Shown here: piece after piece, positions 25,753 through 34,047 of the stretch
How positions within the stretch are numbered: position 1 is the stretch's first letter
How the letters are laid out: every line of letters begins with the position of its first letter
Assembly (NCBI RefSeq): GCF_029893805.1
Contig: NZ_JARXYP010000002.1
Location: 8,308,001-8,372,000, forward strand
Direction of reading: 5' to 3'
Length of the DNA stretch: 64,000 nt
Origin: Streptomyces sp. SAI-135
GTDB taxonomy: Bacteria; Actinomycetota; Actinomycetes; Streptomycetales; Streptomycetaceae
Translations under genes and position numbers: made by a program
The notes under the pieces: generated by a model
The model's database searches: none
The model's input: only the letters and a program-made list of their open reading frames with translations
What the model was told of the DNA's origin: nothing

Positions 25753-26997
25753 CTACGAGGAGGGGCTGGTCCAGTCCGCCGCCACGTGACCCAGCCGCAC
25801 CCGCTGCGGGTGGTCGCCCACCGGCACGGACGCCGTCTTCTGCCCGGTCGCGAAGTCGATCGCGGTGACCTGGTCGGCGCCGCTCTCGGAGACGACACAG
25901 CTCCTGCCGTCGCCGCTGACGGTCGCCCAGTAGGGCTTCGAGGCGGTGACCAGCGGGCCCTCCTGGAGGGTGCTGCGGTTCACGACGGTCGCGTAGTCGT
26001 CCATCGTGCCCGCGACGCACAGCTTGCTGCCGTCCGGGCTGATCGAGAGGCCGTGGTGGCGCGAGTCGTTGACCATGGTGGTGCGGTCGTCGCTGGTCGC
26101 CGGGTTCTTCGGCAGGGTCTTGGTGCGGGTGATCTTGTCGGTGGCGACGTCGTACTCGAAGAAGCCGTTGAAGAACGACACCTGGAAGTACAGCTTGGAC
26201 TCGTCCGGCGAGAAGACGGCCGGACGGACGGCGTCGGAGTAGTCCGTGAGGCCGATCGCGTTCAGCCTGTCCCGCATGTCGATGGTCTTGACCTGCTTGT
26301 AGGTGGTCGCGTCCACCACCGTGATGTGCCGGTCGCCCTTCGTCCAGTCCAGCCAGGGCGCGTCGGAGTCGGTGTTCACGTCCCCGATCGCCATGTTCCA
26401 GATGTACTTGCCGTCCCTGCTGAAGATGTTCTCGTGGGGCTTGTCGCCGGTGGCGAACGAGCCGAGCTGCTGACCGGTGTTGATGTTCAGCACGTGCACG
26501 GTGTTCGCCGTGGAGGCCGACACCGCGACCCGGGTGCCGTCGGGGGAGACCGCCATGTGGTCCGCCCGGTACCCCGAGACCTTGAAGCGCCAGTTGATCT
26601 TCCCGGTGGCCAGGTCGATCGACACCACGTCCGCGAAGCTCGGCCGTGAGACGACCACCGACCTGCCGTCCGGCGTGGAGTACATGTCGTCGACGAACTG
26701 GTCGTGGCCCTCGCCGACGCTGTTGCGGATGGCCATGAAGTAGATCCACTTGATCGGATCGGCGTTGATCTCCGCCATCCGCGCGTCCTTGTCGGGGACG
26801 ACGTTGATCCGGCCGATTCTCGCCAGGTCCCCGGAGGACTTGATGACGTCGGCCGTGCCGTCCCAGTTGTTGCCCACGAACAGCACCTCGCGCAGGGCGG
26901 CGCTGTCCGCGGCGGAGGCGGCGGTCGCGGGGGCGGTGACGGTCAGGACGACGGCGGCGGCCATGGCACACAGGTGCCGGGGCTTGAGAGCAGGCAT
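25753..26997 (-). CDS. secreted YVTN/NHL-type beta-propeller protein
   Basis: A 414-residue secreted protein with a signal peptide (HLCAMAAAVVLTVTAPATA) and repeated blade motifs of the YVTN type: DHMAVSPDGTRVAVSAST, ENIFSRDGKYIW, RPAVFSPDESKLYF, GLSISPDGSKL and ATVSGDGRSCVVSES. These give about seven blades. The start at 26997 follows AGGGAGACC; an open extension to 27111 runs through the operator region and is rejected. It converges with the GH5 gene and is divergent from a TetR gene, with matching operators at both promoters. Binding or scaffold role likely; no catalytic motif seen. Confidence 0.8.
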   Translation of the reverse strand: MPALKPRHLCAMAAAVVLTVTAPATAASAADSAALREVLFVGNNWDGTADVIKSSGDLARIGRINVVPDKDARMAEINADPIKWIYFMAIRNSVGEGHDQFVDDMYSTPDGRSVVVSRPSFADVVSIDLATGKINWRFKVSGYRADHMAVSPDGTRVAVSASTANTVHVLNINTGQQLGSFATGDKPHENIFSRDGKYIWNMAIGDVNTDSDAPWLDWTKGDRHITVVDATTYKQVKTIDMRDRLNAIGLTDYSDAVRPAVFSPDESKLYFQVSFFNGFFEYDVATDKITRTKTLPKNPATSDDRTTMVNDSRHHGLSISPDGSKLCVAGTMDDYATVVNRSTLQEGPLVTASKPYWATVSGDGRSCVVSESGADQVTAIDFATGQKTASVPVGDHPQRVRLGHVAADWTSPSS

Positions 26998-27075
26998 GAC
27001 AGGTCTCCCTCTGGGCGGCTCGTGACGGGGGCATGCCAAGACGACGAAACTGAAGACGTGTGCTTTCAGAGTGAA

Positions 27076-27091
27076 CTTACTGCAAAGTAAG
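27076..27091. promoter_or_regulatory. palindromic operator between beta-propeller and tetR genes
   Basis: A perfect inverted repeat, CTTACT-GCAA-AGTAAG, lies between the divergent genes at 26997 and 27180. The same pattern occurs at 23743-23758. It probably binds the neighbouring TetR protein. Confidence 0.65.
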
Positions 27092-27179
27092 GAAGAGGCG
27101 CCCTTCTCCACAAGACTGCGTACACGACAAAATTGGTGCTCATGGCGAGGCCGGACTCTCCGGCCGGACAGGAGGTGCG

Positions 27180-27842
27180 GTGACGGGCAGGCTCAAGGCC
27201 CCGACCGGTCGCTACGGCGGCAAGACGGCCGCGGAACGGCAGGCCGAGCGGCGCCGCCGCTTCCTGGACGCGGCGCTCCAGCTCTTCGGGGACGCTCCCG
27301 GCTACCGCGCCACGACCGTCGCGGCCCTCAGCGAGGCCGCGGGCCTTTCCACCCGCCAGTTCTACGAGGAGTTCCGCACCCTCGAGGACGTCCTGGCCGC
27401 GCTGCACCTGGAGGTCAACGACTGGGCGACGGCGGCCGTGGTGGCCGCGGTGGCCGAAGCGGACCACCTGCCGCTCGCCGAGCGCGCGGCAGCGATCTTC
27501 CGCGCGTACGCGGCGAACGTCACGTCCGATCCCCGCCGGGTGCGGATCACGTTCGTGGAGATCATCGGCGTCAGCGCCCGGCTGGAGGAGCAACGGCTGG
27601 CCCGCCGGGCGCACTGGGTGGATCTGGTGTGCGCCGAGGCCGACCGTGCCGTCGCGCGGGGCGAGGCGGCCCAGCGGGACTACCGGCTCGCGGCGACCGG
27701 GTTCATCGGCAGCGTGAACGGGCTGCTGCACGACTGGAACGCCGGATGGGTGGACGCGACCCTGGACGAGGTGGTGGAGGAACTGGTGCGGCAGTTGCTG
27801 GGCATTCTGCGGCCGCCCGGATGGGAGCCGACCCGGGCGTGA
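27180..27842 (+). CDS. TetR/AcrR-family transcriptional regulator
   Basis: A 220-residue regulator. The N-terminal TetR helix-turn-helix is in residues about 22-70 (RRFLDAALQLFGD, ATTVAALSEAAGLSTRQFYEEF), followed by an all-helical ligand domain. The start GTG has AGGAGG at the right spacing. It is divergent from the beta-propeller gene, and the CTTACT-N4-AGTAAG operator lies between them, with a second copy at the GH5 gene. It is likely to repress all three genes; the ligand is unknown but could be a product of the GH5 reaction. Confidence 0.85.
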   Translation: MTGRLKAPTGRYGGKTAAERQAERRRRFLDAALQLFGDAPGYRATTVAALSEAAGLSTRQFYEEFRTLEDVLAALHLEVNDWATAAVVAAVAEADHLPLAERAAAIFRAYAANVTSDPRRVRITFVEIIGVSARLEEQRLARRAHWVDLVCAEADRAVARGEAAQRDYRLAATGFIGSVNGLLHDWNAGWVDATLDEVVEELVRQLLGILRPPGWEPTRA

Positions 27843-27857
27843 GCCGCGTCCGCTGCC

Positions 27858-29096
27858 TCACAGCCGGTCAACGGCCGCCAGTACGGGCGTCACCCCGTCC
27901 TCCGCGCGGATGCCCGCCCCGAGGGCACGCGCCCGCTCCCGGTACTTCCTGTCCCGCGTGACCCGGACCAGCGCCGCCTCCAGTGTGTCGGCGCTCAGAC
28001 GCCTGAGCGGTACGGCCTGCGGCGCCACACCCAACGCCACCAGTCTCGCCGCCCAGAAGCCCTCGTCGAACTGGACCGGTACCGGTACGGCCGGAACCCC
28101 GGCGCGCAGACCGGCCGCCGTCGTGCCCGCACCCGCGTGGTGGACCACGGCAGCCGTCCGCGGGAAGAGCGCGGAGTGCGGCACCTCTCCGACGGTCAGC
28201 ATGTCGTCGCCCGTCGCCGAGAGGCCCGCCCAGCCGCGCTGGATCACCCCGCGCAGACCGGCCCGGCGCAGCGCCCGTACGATCTCGGCGCTGGTCCGCG
28301 CCGGGTCGGGCACGGTCGCGCTGCCCAGACCCACGAACACCGGTGGCGGGCCGGAGTCGAGGAACCCGAGCAGGTCGTCGGGGAGCGGCTCGTCGCCGTC
28401 GTACGGCCACCAGTAGCCCGCCACGTCGAGCCCGGGCCGCCAGTCGCCGGGCCGGGCGACCACCTGGGGGCTGAAGCCGTGCAGGACCGGCCAGCCCTGT
28501 CGCTCGCGGGCGCGAAGTGCCGCGGCCGTGCCCATGGGCGGCAGGCCCAGTCGGGCCCGGAGCGGGGGCAGGGCCGCGGCGAAGACCTGCTCCACGGCCA
28601 GGTTCAGGCCCAGCCCGGCGACCCGGTTGCCCAGGGTGCCCATGGAGGCGGTGCCCAGCATGGGAGGCGCGAACTCCCGTGTGGGAGCGAGGGGTTGGAG
28701 GTTGAGTCCCAGGCTGGGCAGGCCCAGGCCCACGGCGACGGCGTGGCCCAGCGGGGCCACCGAGCCGGACAGGAGCAGCGCGTCGCTCGCGCGGCCGGCG
28801 GCCACCAGGTCGTCGGTCATCTCCACGGCCAGCGCCCGTGCCATGGAGACCACCCGCATGAGCTTGCCCACGCCGGTCGTACTGCGGTGCAGGGCCCGCC
28901 CCCGTGCGGACTCCAGCTCGGCACGGGGGTCGACCGGCAGGGCGTGGAAGCCGAGGCCCGCCCGCGCCGCGAGCGGTGCGAAGCGGCCGTGGGTGACCAG
29001 CGTGACCTGGTGTCCGACCCGCGCCAGAGCGTGTCCCAGTCCGGTGAAGGGGGCCACGTCGCCCCGGGAACCCGCCGTCATGATCGCTACTCGCAC
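27858..29096 (-). CDS. GT1 (UGT/MGT-type) glycosyltransferase
   Basis: A 412-residue GT-B enzyme. It begins VRVAIMTAGSRGDVAPFTGLG, typical of sterol and macrolide glycosyltransferases (the SRGDVAPF motif). The C-terminal donor site has VFVGLGSATV, VGEVPHSALFPRTAAVVHHA and AGTTAAGLRAGVPAVPVP, then FDEGFWAARL. The start GTG at 29096 has TACTGT five bases upstream (leaderless-type); the frame is open to 29135. It lies close behind the epoxide-hydrolase-like gene in the same direction, so they may be co-transcribed. Acceptor unknown. Confidence 0.83.
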   Translation of the reverse strand: MRVAIMTAGSRGDVAPFTGLGHALARVGHQVTLVTHGRFAPLAARAGLGFHALPVDPRAELESARGRALHRSTTGVGKLMRVVSMARALAVEMTDDLVAAGRASDALLLSGSVAPLGHAVAVGLGLPSLGLNLQPLAPTREFAPPMLGTASMGTLGNRVAGLGLNLAVEQVFAAALPPLRARLGLPPMGTAAALRARERQGWPVLHGFSPQVVARPGDWRPGLDVAGYWWPYDGDEPLPDDLLGFLDSGPPPVFVGLGSATVPDPARTSAEIVRALRRAGLRGVIQRGWAGLSATGDDMLTVGEVPHSALFPRTAAVVHHAGAGTTAAGLRAGVPAVPVPVQFDEGFWAARLVALGVAPQAVPLRRLSADTLEAALVRVTRDRKYRERARALGAGIRAEDGVTPVLAAVDRL

Positions 29097-29101
29097 GCCC
29101 G

Positions 29102-29107
29102 ACAGTA
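29102..29107 (-). promoter_or_regulatory. -10 box for a leaderless start
   Basis: TACTGT (minus strand) lies five bases before GTG 29096. Confidence 0.35.
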
Positions 29108-29138
29108 TGGCCCCGGCTCCTACCGTCCCGGGCACGGT

Positions 29139-30128
29139 TCATCCCCGGAGCGTTGCGAGCCAGCCGGTCAGCAGGCGGTTGACGTCGTCGGGGCGCTCCT
29201 GCTGGACCCAGTGGCCGCAGCCGTCCAGGAGGTGACGGGCCGACAGACCGGGGAGGGTGGTGGGGAAGGCGTCGATGGCGTCGGACATCCAGGTGGTGGA
29301 GGCGTCCAGGGCGCCGCCGATGAACAGGGACGGCTGCTTGATCGGAGCTCCGCGGTGCGGGGCAAGGTCTTCCCAGTCCCGGTCCATGGCGCGGTAGCGG
29401 TTGAGTGCGCCGGTCAGACCGGTGCGCTCGAACTCCCCGGCGTAGACGTCGAGATCCTCCTCGCTCAACCAGGCCGGGAGCGGGCCTGCGGGAAAGCGGT
29501 CGCGCAGCCGGCCGCCGCCACGGGCGACGAAGTGCGGGTCGGGCTCGCCCCGGGCGGGCATGGTGTCGGCGGACAGAGCCGCGTAGAAGCCGGCGAGCCA
29601 GCCCCGGACGTCGGGCTCGATCTCCGCCTCGGCGCGGCCGGGGTCCTGGAAGTAGGAGACGTAGAACTCCTGCTCGGGGCCGCCGATCCGGCCGAACACG
29701 TCGCTGGGGCGGGGCCCGCCGGGCGGCGCGTAGGGGACGCTCAGCAGCCCGACGGCGCGGAAGACCTCGGGGTGGAGCAGGGCGGAGGCGGCGGCGATGT
29801 TGGAGCCCCAGTCGTGGCCGACGGCCACCGCGCTCTCCTCGCCGAGGGCACGCACGACGGCGACGTTGTCCTCCACCAGGTCGAGCATCCGGTAGGCATC
29901 GGACGCCTCCGGTTTGGAGGAACGGCCGTAACCGCGCACGTCGATCGCCGCTGCCCGGTAGCCGGCCGCGGCGAGGGCCGGGAGCTGGCGGCGCCAGGAG
30001 TACCAGGACTCGGGGAAGCCGTGCACGAGCAGGACCAGCGGGCCGGTGCCCTGTTCGACCAGGTGCAGGCGCCCGGCCGGGGCCTCGACGGTGCGGTGGC
30101 GGAGGTCGGCGGTCGGCTCGGGCTGCAT
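29139..30128 (-). CDS. alpha/beta hydrolase, epoxide-hydrolase-like
   Basis: A 329-residue alpha/beta hydrolase of the soluble epoxide hydrolase group. Visible motifs: the oxyanion HGFPESWYSWRRQ, the nucleophile elbow VGHDWGSNIA (Asp nucleophile in HDWG, not Ser), the cap-domain tyrosine region FYVSYFQDPG and catalytic His in GCGHWVQQERP. The Asp elbow separates it from esterases. It is divergent from an XRE-cupin regulator, with a palindrome in the shared region, so that regulator probably controls it. Natural substrate unknown. Confidence 0.85.
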   Translation of the reverse strand: MQPEPTADLRHRTVEAPAGRLHLVEQGTGPLVLLVHGFPESWYSWRRQLPALAAAGYRAAAIDVRGYGRSSKPEASDAYRMLDLVEDNVAVVRALGEESAVAVGHDWGSNIAAASALLHPEVFRAVGLLSVPYAPPGGPRPSDVFGRIGGPEQEFYVSYFQDPGRAEAEIEPDVRGWLAGFYAALSADTMPARGEPDPHFVARGGGRLRDRFPAGPLPAWLSEEDLDVYAGEFERTGLTGALNRYRAMDRDWEDLAPHRGAPIKQPSLFIGGALDASTTWMSDAIDAFPTTLPGLSARHLLDGCGHWVQQERPDDVNRLLTGWLATLRG

Positions 30129-30202
30129 GGGCTTCTCCTCGGATCGCGGCGCGCGGCTACCCGTCGATCATGCGGCGCAGCACCCGCCCGGCGCGATCGG
30201 CC

Positions 30203-30217
30203 TTGCCAATCTGGCAA
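30203..30217. promoter_or_regulatory. palindromic operator of the XRE-cupin regulator
   Basis: TTGCCA-ATC-TGGCAA is a perfect inverted repeat between the divergent hydrolase and regulator genes. Its half-site type (TTGC/GCAA) fits XRE-family binding. Confidence 0.6.
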
Positions 30218-30263
30218 CCTTGCAGGATGGAGCGGTGCAGCGCCGCGAGAAGGAGCGTGAGCG

Positions 30264-30893
30264 GTGACAGTCGACGACGTGGACGGCACACTGGCCGCGA
30301 TGGGGCCCCGGCTGCGGGCCGCGCGCGAGCACCACGGTGCGACGCTCGCCGGTGTCAGCTGCGCGACCGGCATCTCGCCCAGCACGCTGTCCCGGATCGA
30401 GACCGGCCGGCGCAAGCCCACGCTGGAGGTGCTGCTGCAGCTGTCGAAGGAGTACGGCGTCTCCCTGGACGAGCTGGCCGGCACGGCACCCGCCCCCGCG
30501 GCCGAGCCGCGCGCCACGGCACCGCTGAGCTTCGGCGACGACAAGGCGGTGCTGCCGTTGACCCGGTACGTCGGCGGCCTGCACGCCCACAAGCACGTCC
30601 TGCCCGCCCTCCAGAACCCGCCCGCGAGGCCCCGGCAGGTCTCCCACGACGGCTACGAGTGGCTGTGCGTCCTGTACGGACGGCTGTGGCTCGCCCTCGG
30701 CGACCAGGACCTCGTCATGACCCCCGGGGACGTCGCCGAGTTCGACACCCGCACCCCGCACGGGGTGGCGAACACCAGCCCAGGCGGCCCGGTCGAGTAC
30801 CTGGTCATGTTCGGACCGCAGGGCGAACGCCAACGGCAGCGCACCCCTTCAGCCACTGCTCGCGGGACTGGTGACGGCAAGGCCGCTGAGTGA
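30264..30893 (+). CDS. XRE-cupin transcriptional regulator
   Basis: A 209-residue regulator. The N-terminal XRE helix-turn-helix (about 14-70: LRAAREHHGATLAGVS, GISPSTLSRIETGRRKPTLE) is joined to a C-terminal cupin (about 105-180: GYEWLCVLYGRLWLALGDQD, TPGDVAEFDTRTPHGVAN). Such proteins sense small metabolites through the cupin and often control a divergent catabolic gene. The start GTG follows AAGGAG. A TTGCCA/TGGCAA palindrome lies 47-61 bp upstream. Confidence 0.85.
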   Translation: MTVDDVDGTLAAMGPRLRAAREHHGATLAGVSCATGISPSTLSRIETGRRKPTLEVLLQLSKEYGVSLDELAGTAPAPAAEPRATAPLSFGDDKAVLPLTRYVGGLHAHKHVLPALQNPPARPRQVSHDGYEWLCVLYGRLWLALGDQDLVMTPGDVAEFDTRTPHGVANTSPGGPVEYLVMFGPQGERQRQRTPSATARGTGDGKAAE

Positions 30894-30904
30894 GCGGGCG
30901 CCGG

Positions 30905-30936
30905 GAAGGTCCAGGTCGTTCGTGAGCTGGACCTTC
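30905..30936. terminator. hairpin terminator between convergent genes
   Basis: A perfect 10-bp stem, GAAGGTCCAG / CTGGACCTTC, with a 12-base loop and a short T-run (CCTTTT) downstream on the plus strand. Confidence 0.65.
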
Positions 30937-30949
30937 GGCGTCCTTTTCG

Positions 30950-31315
30950 CTACTCGTCCCAGGCCTGGATCATGGTCTGTTCGACGATCTTGCCGTCCCG
31001 GAGCGTCAGCATCGACTCGGAGAGGACGCGTACCCCGTCGGAGTACAGGCAGGACTCGCTGAAGGCGACGTGGTCGCCCTCCATGACGCACTGCTCCAGC
31101 TTGTGCGTCATGTCGCGGCTGTACACGTCGTCGAGCATCGCGCTGATCTGGTCCCTGCCGTGCAGCACGGTGGGGTGGCTGGGCTGGCTGTTGCGGTCCA
31201 CGACGCGTATCTCGGCGTCGTCCGCGTAGAGCGAGAGAAGATTCGCCGCGGATTTTCCTTCCACGCCGCTGCGGAGGGTTTCGGTGCTGAAGCCGGAGTG
31301 TGCCGCGGTGCCCAT
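30950..31315 (-). CDS. SnoaL/NTF2-like protein
   Basis: A 121-residue single-domain protein with the cone-shaped NTF2 pattern: LLSLYADDAEIRVVDRNSQPS, HGRDQISAMLDDVYSRD, HVAFSESCLYSDG, then LTLRDGKIVEQTMIQAWDE. The start at 31315 has a perfect AGGAGGT; a long upstream frame to 31852 is a chance extension. Family members are small-molecule isomerases, cyclases or binding proteins; no specific function can be given. It converges with the XRE-cupin gene. Confidence 0.72.
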   Translation of the reverse strand: MGTAAHSGFSTETLRSGVEGKSAANLLSLYADDAEIRVVDRNSQPSHPTVLHGRDQISAMLDDVYSRDMTHKLEQCVMEGDHVAFSESCLYSDGVRVLSESMLTLRDGKIVEQTMIQAWDE

Positions 31316-31487
31316 GATGACCTCCTGTAAGGGCAGCGGCCCGACGAGGAGCGGGTCGCGTGGGGCTGTCTCTTCGAGACTCCTCCGCCCCGGCGGCCAC
31401 GGCAAGCGCAGACCGGGCGCTCCGCCTGACGGGTGAGGGCTGTGGGCCGGCCGTGTCCGGCAGGGCCCCGCCCGCGTTGCTGACAAC

Positions 31488-31781
31488 ATGATCTCAACTC
31501 GACGTATGGTCGCCGCCGTCGGTCTCGCCGTCGGCGTCACCGGACTCACCGCTCCCCTCGCGAACGCGGCCGAGGCGGCCGCCCCGGACGCCGGGCGGGT
31601 GAACCCGATCGCCGTGCTCGACTCGCTCGCCTCGAGCGACATCCCCGCGGAGCACAAGGACGAGATCCCGCCGGTCTCCCGGCAGCTCGCCGGCCTCAAC
31701 CAGCTCAACGACCTGAACCAGCTGGGCCAGCTCACCGGCCTCGTCGCCCCGGTCACCGGGCTGGTGCCGGCCGTCCACTGA
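31488..31781 (+). CDS. small secreted protein
   Basis: A 97-residue precursor with a clear signal peptide (MISTRRMVAAVGLAVGVTGL, cleavage near ANA-AEA). The mature part is about 70 residues and has a Leu/Asn repeat, LNQLNDLNQLGQLTGLV, spaced like an amphipathic surface. No Cys and no known domain. Streptomyces carry many such small exported proteins of unknown role. It converges with the ABC exporter across a 12-bp hairpin. Confidence 0.7.
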   Translation: MISTRRMVAAVGLAVGVTGLTAPLANAAEAAAPDAGRVNPIAVLDSLASSDIPAEHKDEIPPVSRQLAGLNQLNDLNQLGQLTGLVAPVTGLVPAVH

Positions 31782-31800
31782 TGCCCCCGTAGGGGAGAAC

Positions 31801-31833
31801 CGAGGGCCGCCCTGGAGCACCGGGCGGCCCTCG
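31801..31833. terminator. bidirectional hairpin terminator
   Basis: A perfect 12-bp stem, CGAGGGCCGCCC / GGGCGGCCCTCG, with a nine-base loop between convergent genes. Confidence 0.75.
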
Positions 31834-31858
31834 ACGCATGTCCGGGGCGCACCCGGGA

Positions 31859-33613
31859 TCACCCCGCGGTGGCGAGGAACTGCGTCGCCGCCAGCTCCGC
31901 GTACAGGGGGTCCCCGGCGACCAGCTCCCGATGGGTTCCCACCGCGCGTACGCGTCCCGCGTCCATGACCACGATCCGGTCGGCCATGGTCACCGTGGAC
32001 AGCCGGTGCGCGACGACCAGGACCGTGGTGGTCCGTGCCACGTCGGCCACCGTGTCCCGCAGGGCCGCCTCGTTCACCGCGTCCAGCTGGGACGTGGCCT
32101 CGTCCAGCAGCAGGAGCCGGGGCCGCCGCAGCAGGGCCCGGGCGATCGCCACCCGCTGCCGTTCGCCACCGGACAGCTTGGTCCCCCGGTGGCCGACCAG
32201 CGTCTCCAGCCCGCTGGGCAGCTTGGCCACCAGACCGTCGAGCCGGGTCGTTGCGAGCACGCGCGCGACCGCGTCCGCGTCCGCCTCCGGATTCCCGAGC
32301 AGCAGGTTCTCCCGCAGGGACCCCGACAGGACGGGTGCGTCCTGCTCGACATAGCCGATGGCGGAACGGAGCTCGGGCAGGTCCCACTCCGCGAGATCCC
32401 GTCCGTCCAGGGTCACGATCCCGGCCTCGGGGTCGTAGAACCGCTCGATCAACGAGAACACGGTCGTCTTGCCCGCCCCCGACGGCCCGACGAACGCCGT
32501 CATGCCCCGCGCGGGCACATCGAACGTCACCCCGTGATGGACGTACGGCAGGTCATCGGCATACCGGAACCGGACGTCCGCGAAGGCGACGGCGGCCGGC
32601 GCCGCCCCGTCGGCCGGCAACGGCGCGGGCGGCGCGGCCGGTTCGGCGGGCAGCCGTAGCGCCTCCTGGATACGGGCGAGGGCCGCGGCCCCGGTCTGGT
32701 ACTGCGTGACCGCCCCCACGACCTGCTGGATCGGCGACATCAGATAGAAGACGTACAGCAGGAACGCGACCAGCGTGCCGACGTCGACGGCACCGGTCGC
32801 GACCCGCGCGCCACCCACCGCGAGCACCGTGATGAACGCGATCTGCATCGCGAGCCCCGCCGTGTTGCCCGCGGCGGCCGACCACTTGGCGGCCCGCACG
32901 CTCTGCCGCCAGGACTCCTCGGCCGCCGCGTGCAGCGTCAGCTCCTCCCGGTGCTCGGCGCCGGACGCCTTCACCGTGCGCAGCGCGCCGAGGATGCGTT
33001 CGAGCGCGGCGCCCATCACGCCGACGGCGTCCTGGGCCTGCCGGCTCGCCCGGTTGATACGCGGGACGATCACCCCGACGACCGTGCCCGCCGCCAGGAT
33101 CACCGCCAGGGTGATGCCCAGCAGCACCGGATCGACCAGGCCCATCATCGCCACGGTCGCCAGCAGCGTGAGCCCGCCGGTCCCGAGGCCCACGAGCGAG
33201 TCCGTGGTGACCTCGCGCAGCAGCGTGGTGTCCGAGGTGATCCGGGCCATCAGGTCGCCGGGCTCGGTGCGGTCCACGGCCGTGATGCGCAGGCGCAGCA
33301 GATACGACGACAGGGCGCGTCGCGCACCGAGCACCACCGACTCCGCGGTGCGCCGCAGCACGTACGAACCCAGCGCGCCCACCGCCGCGTTGGCGACCAC
33401 CAACCCCGACATGACGAGCAACGCGCCGGTGATCGTACGGTCGTGGGACAGGTCGTCGATCAACTCCCGTGCCACCAGCGGCAGCAGCAGACCGGTGGCC
33501 CCCGTCAGGAGCGAGAGCACGGCACCCGCCAGCAGGGTCCACCGGTGCGGCCGTACGTATCCGAGGAGCAGTCGCCAGGCAGGCGGCCCGGTCTCCTTCT
33601 GGGTGCTGCTCAC
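31859..33613 (-). CDS. ABC exporter, fused membrane and ATPase domains
   Basis: A 584-residue multidrug/peptide-type ABC half-transporter. Six membrane segments (about 20-300) are followed by an ATPase with Walker A VGPSGAGKTT, Q-loop YVEQDAPV, signature LSGGERQRV, Walker B LLLLDEAT and H-loop VAHRLSTV. All catalytic residues are canonical, so it probably acts as a homodimer. The start is GTG at 33613, overlapping the stop of a rhodanese remnant as GTGA, with GAGGAG upstream. Substrate unknown. Confidence 0.88.
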   Translation of the reverse strand: MSSTQKETGPPAWRLLLGYVRPHRWTLLAGAVLSLLTGATGLLLPLVARELIDDLSHDRTITGALLVMSGLVVANAAVGALGSYVLRRTAESVVLGARRALSSYLLRLRITAVDRTEPGDLMARITSDTTLLREVTTDSLVGLGTGGLTLLATVAMMGLVDPVLLGITLAVILAAGTVVGVIVPRINRASRQAQDAVGVMGAALERILGALRTVKASGAEHREELTLHAAAEESWRQSVRAAKWSAAAGNTAGLAMQIAFITVLAVGGARVATGAVDVGTLVAFLLYVFYLMSPIQQVVGAVTQYQTGAAALARIQEALRLPAEPAAPPAPLPADGAAPAAVAFADVRFRYADDLPYVHHGVTFDVPARGMTAFVGPSGAGKTTVFSLIERFYDPEAGIVTLDGRDLAEWDLPELRSAIGYVEQDAPVLSGSLRENLLLGNPEADADAVARVLATTRLDGLVAKLPSGLETLVGHRGTKLSGGERQRVAIARALLRRPRLLLLDEATSQLDAVNEAALRDTVADVARTTTVLVVAHRLSTVTMADRIVVMDAGRVRAVGTHRELVAGDPLYAELAATQFLATAG

Positions 33614-33963
33614 GGTGCTCCTCGGGTCCCGGTGGTCTGCGGAGGCTTCAGGCTACGTCGGCGCTCTCCCTCGGGGTCATCGGCGGGGGGGGCGAGCGCG
33701 GCCAGGGTCCTGTCGAGGTCGGTGGCGCGCGGCCGGTTGTGCGGCAGCTTCCCCAACAGGGCCGCCACGTCATAGGAGTTGGTGAGGGCACCCGCGGTGA
33801 GGCGGACCTGGCGTTCCATGGCCCGGACGGTACGCGTGCCCGAGGCCGGCCGGTCGAGCCGCTGTCCGGCCGCCGCCCAGCCGTGTGTACCGCCGGTCAG
33901 GATGAGGGTCTGTACGCACGCCGTGCTCGGCCAGGAGCTCGCACGCGTTCCCGTGGAGGGCAT
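33610..33963 (-). pseudogene. rhodanese-DUF2892 remnant
   Basis: Pieces of a rhodanese joined to a membrane hairpin are recognisable: CELLAEHG in one frame, then LILTGGTHGWAAAGQRLDRP and MERQVRLTAGAL in another, and the far C-terminal AALLGKLPHNRPR. The rhodanese N-terminus with its catalytic Cys loop and most of the two-helix membrane region are missing. The remaining 117-codon frame is open and its stop overlaps the ABC exporter start (GTGA), so it may still be translated and serve coupling. It is divergent from a CstR-like sensor, the usual partner of such rhodaneses. Confidence 0.75.
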
Positions 33964-34023
33964 GTCGTACCTGATCCTTCCTGAGAGGCTGGTGACAGCC
34001 GGTGGAGACCGCGGGGAGGTAAA

Positions 34024-34039
34024 ATACCCCCAAGGGTAT
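34024..34039. promoter_or_regulatory. CsoR/CstR-type operator
   Basis: ATACCC-CCAA-GGGTAT is a perfect inverted repeat of the CsoR-family G-tract type, overlapping a TAAAAT sequence and lying just before the sensor gene at 34048. It can also cover the promoter toward the rhodanese remnant. Confidence 0.75.
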
Positions 34040-34047
34040 GCAGAGGA

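Noticed and set aside
23744..27034. 1096-codon minus-strand frame spanning the GH5 and beta-propeller genes
   Set aside because: Out of frame with the beta-propeller gene and antisense to GH5; low-complexity composition typical of high-GC shadow frames.
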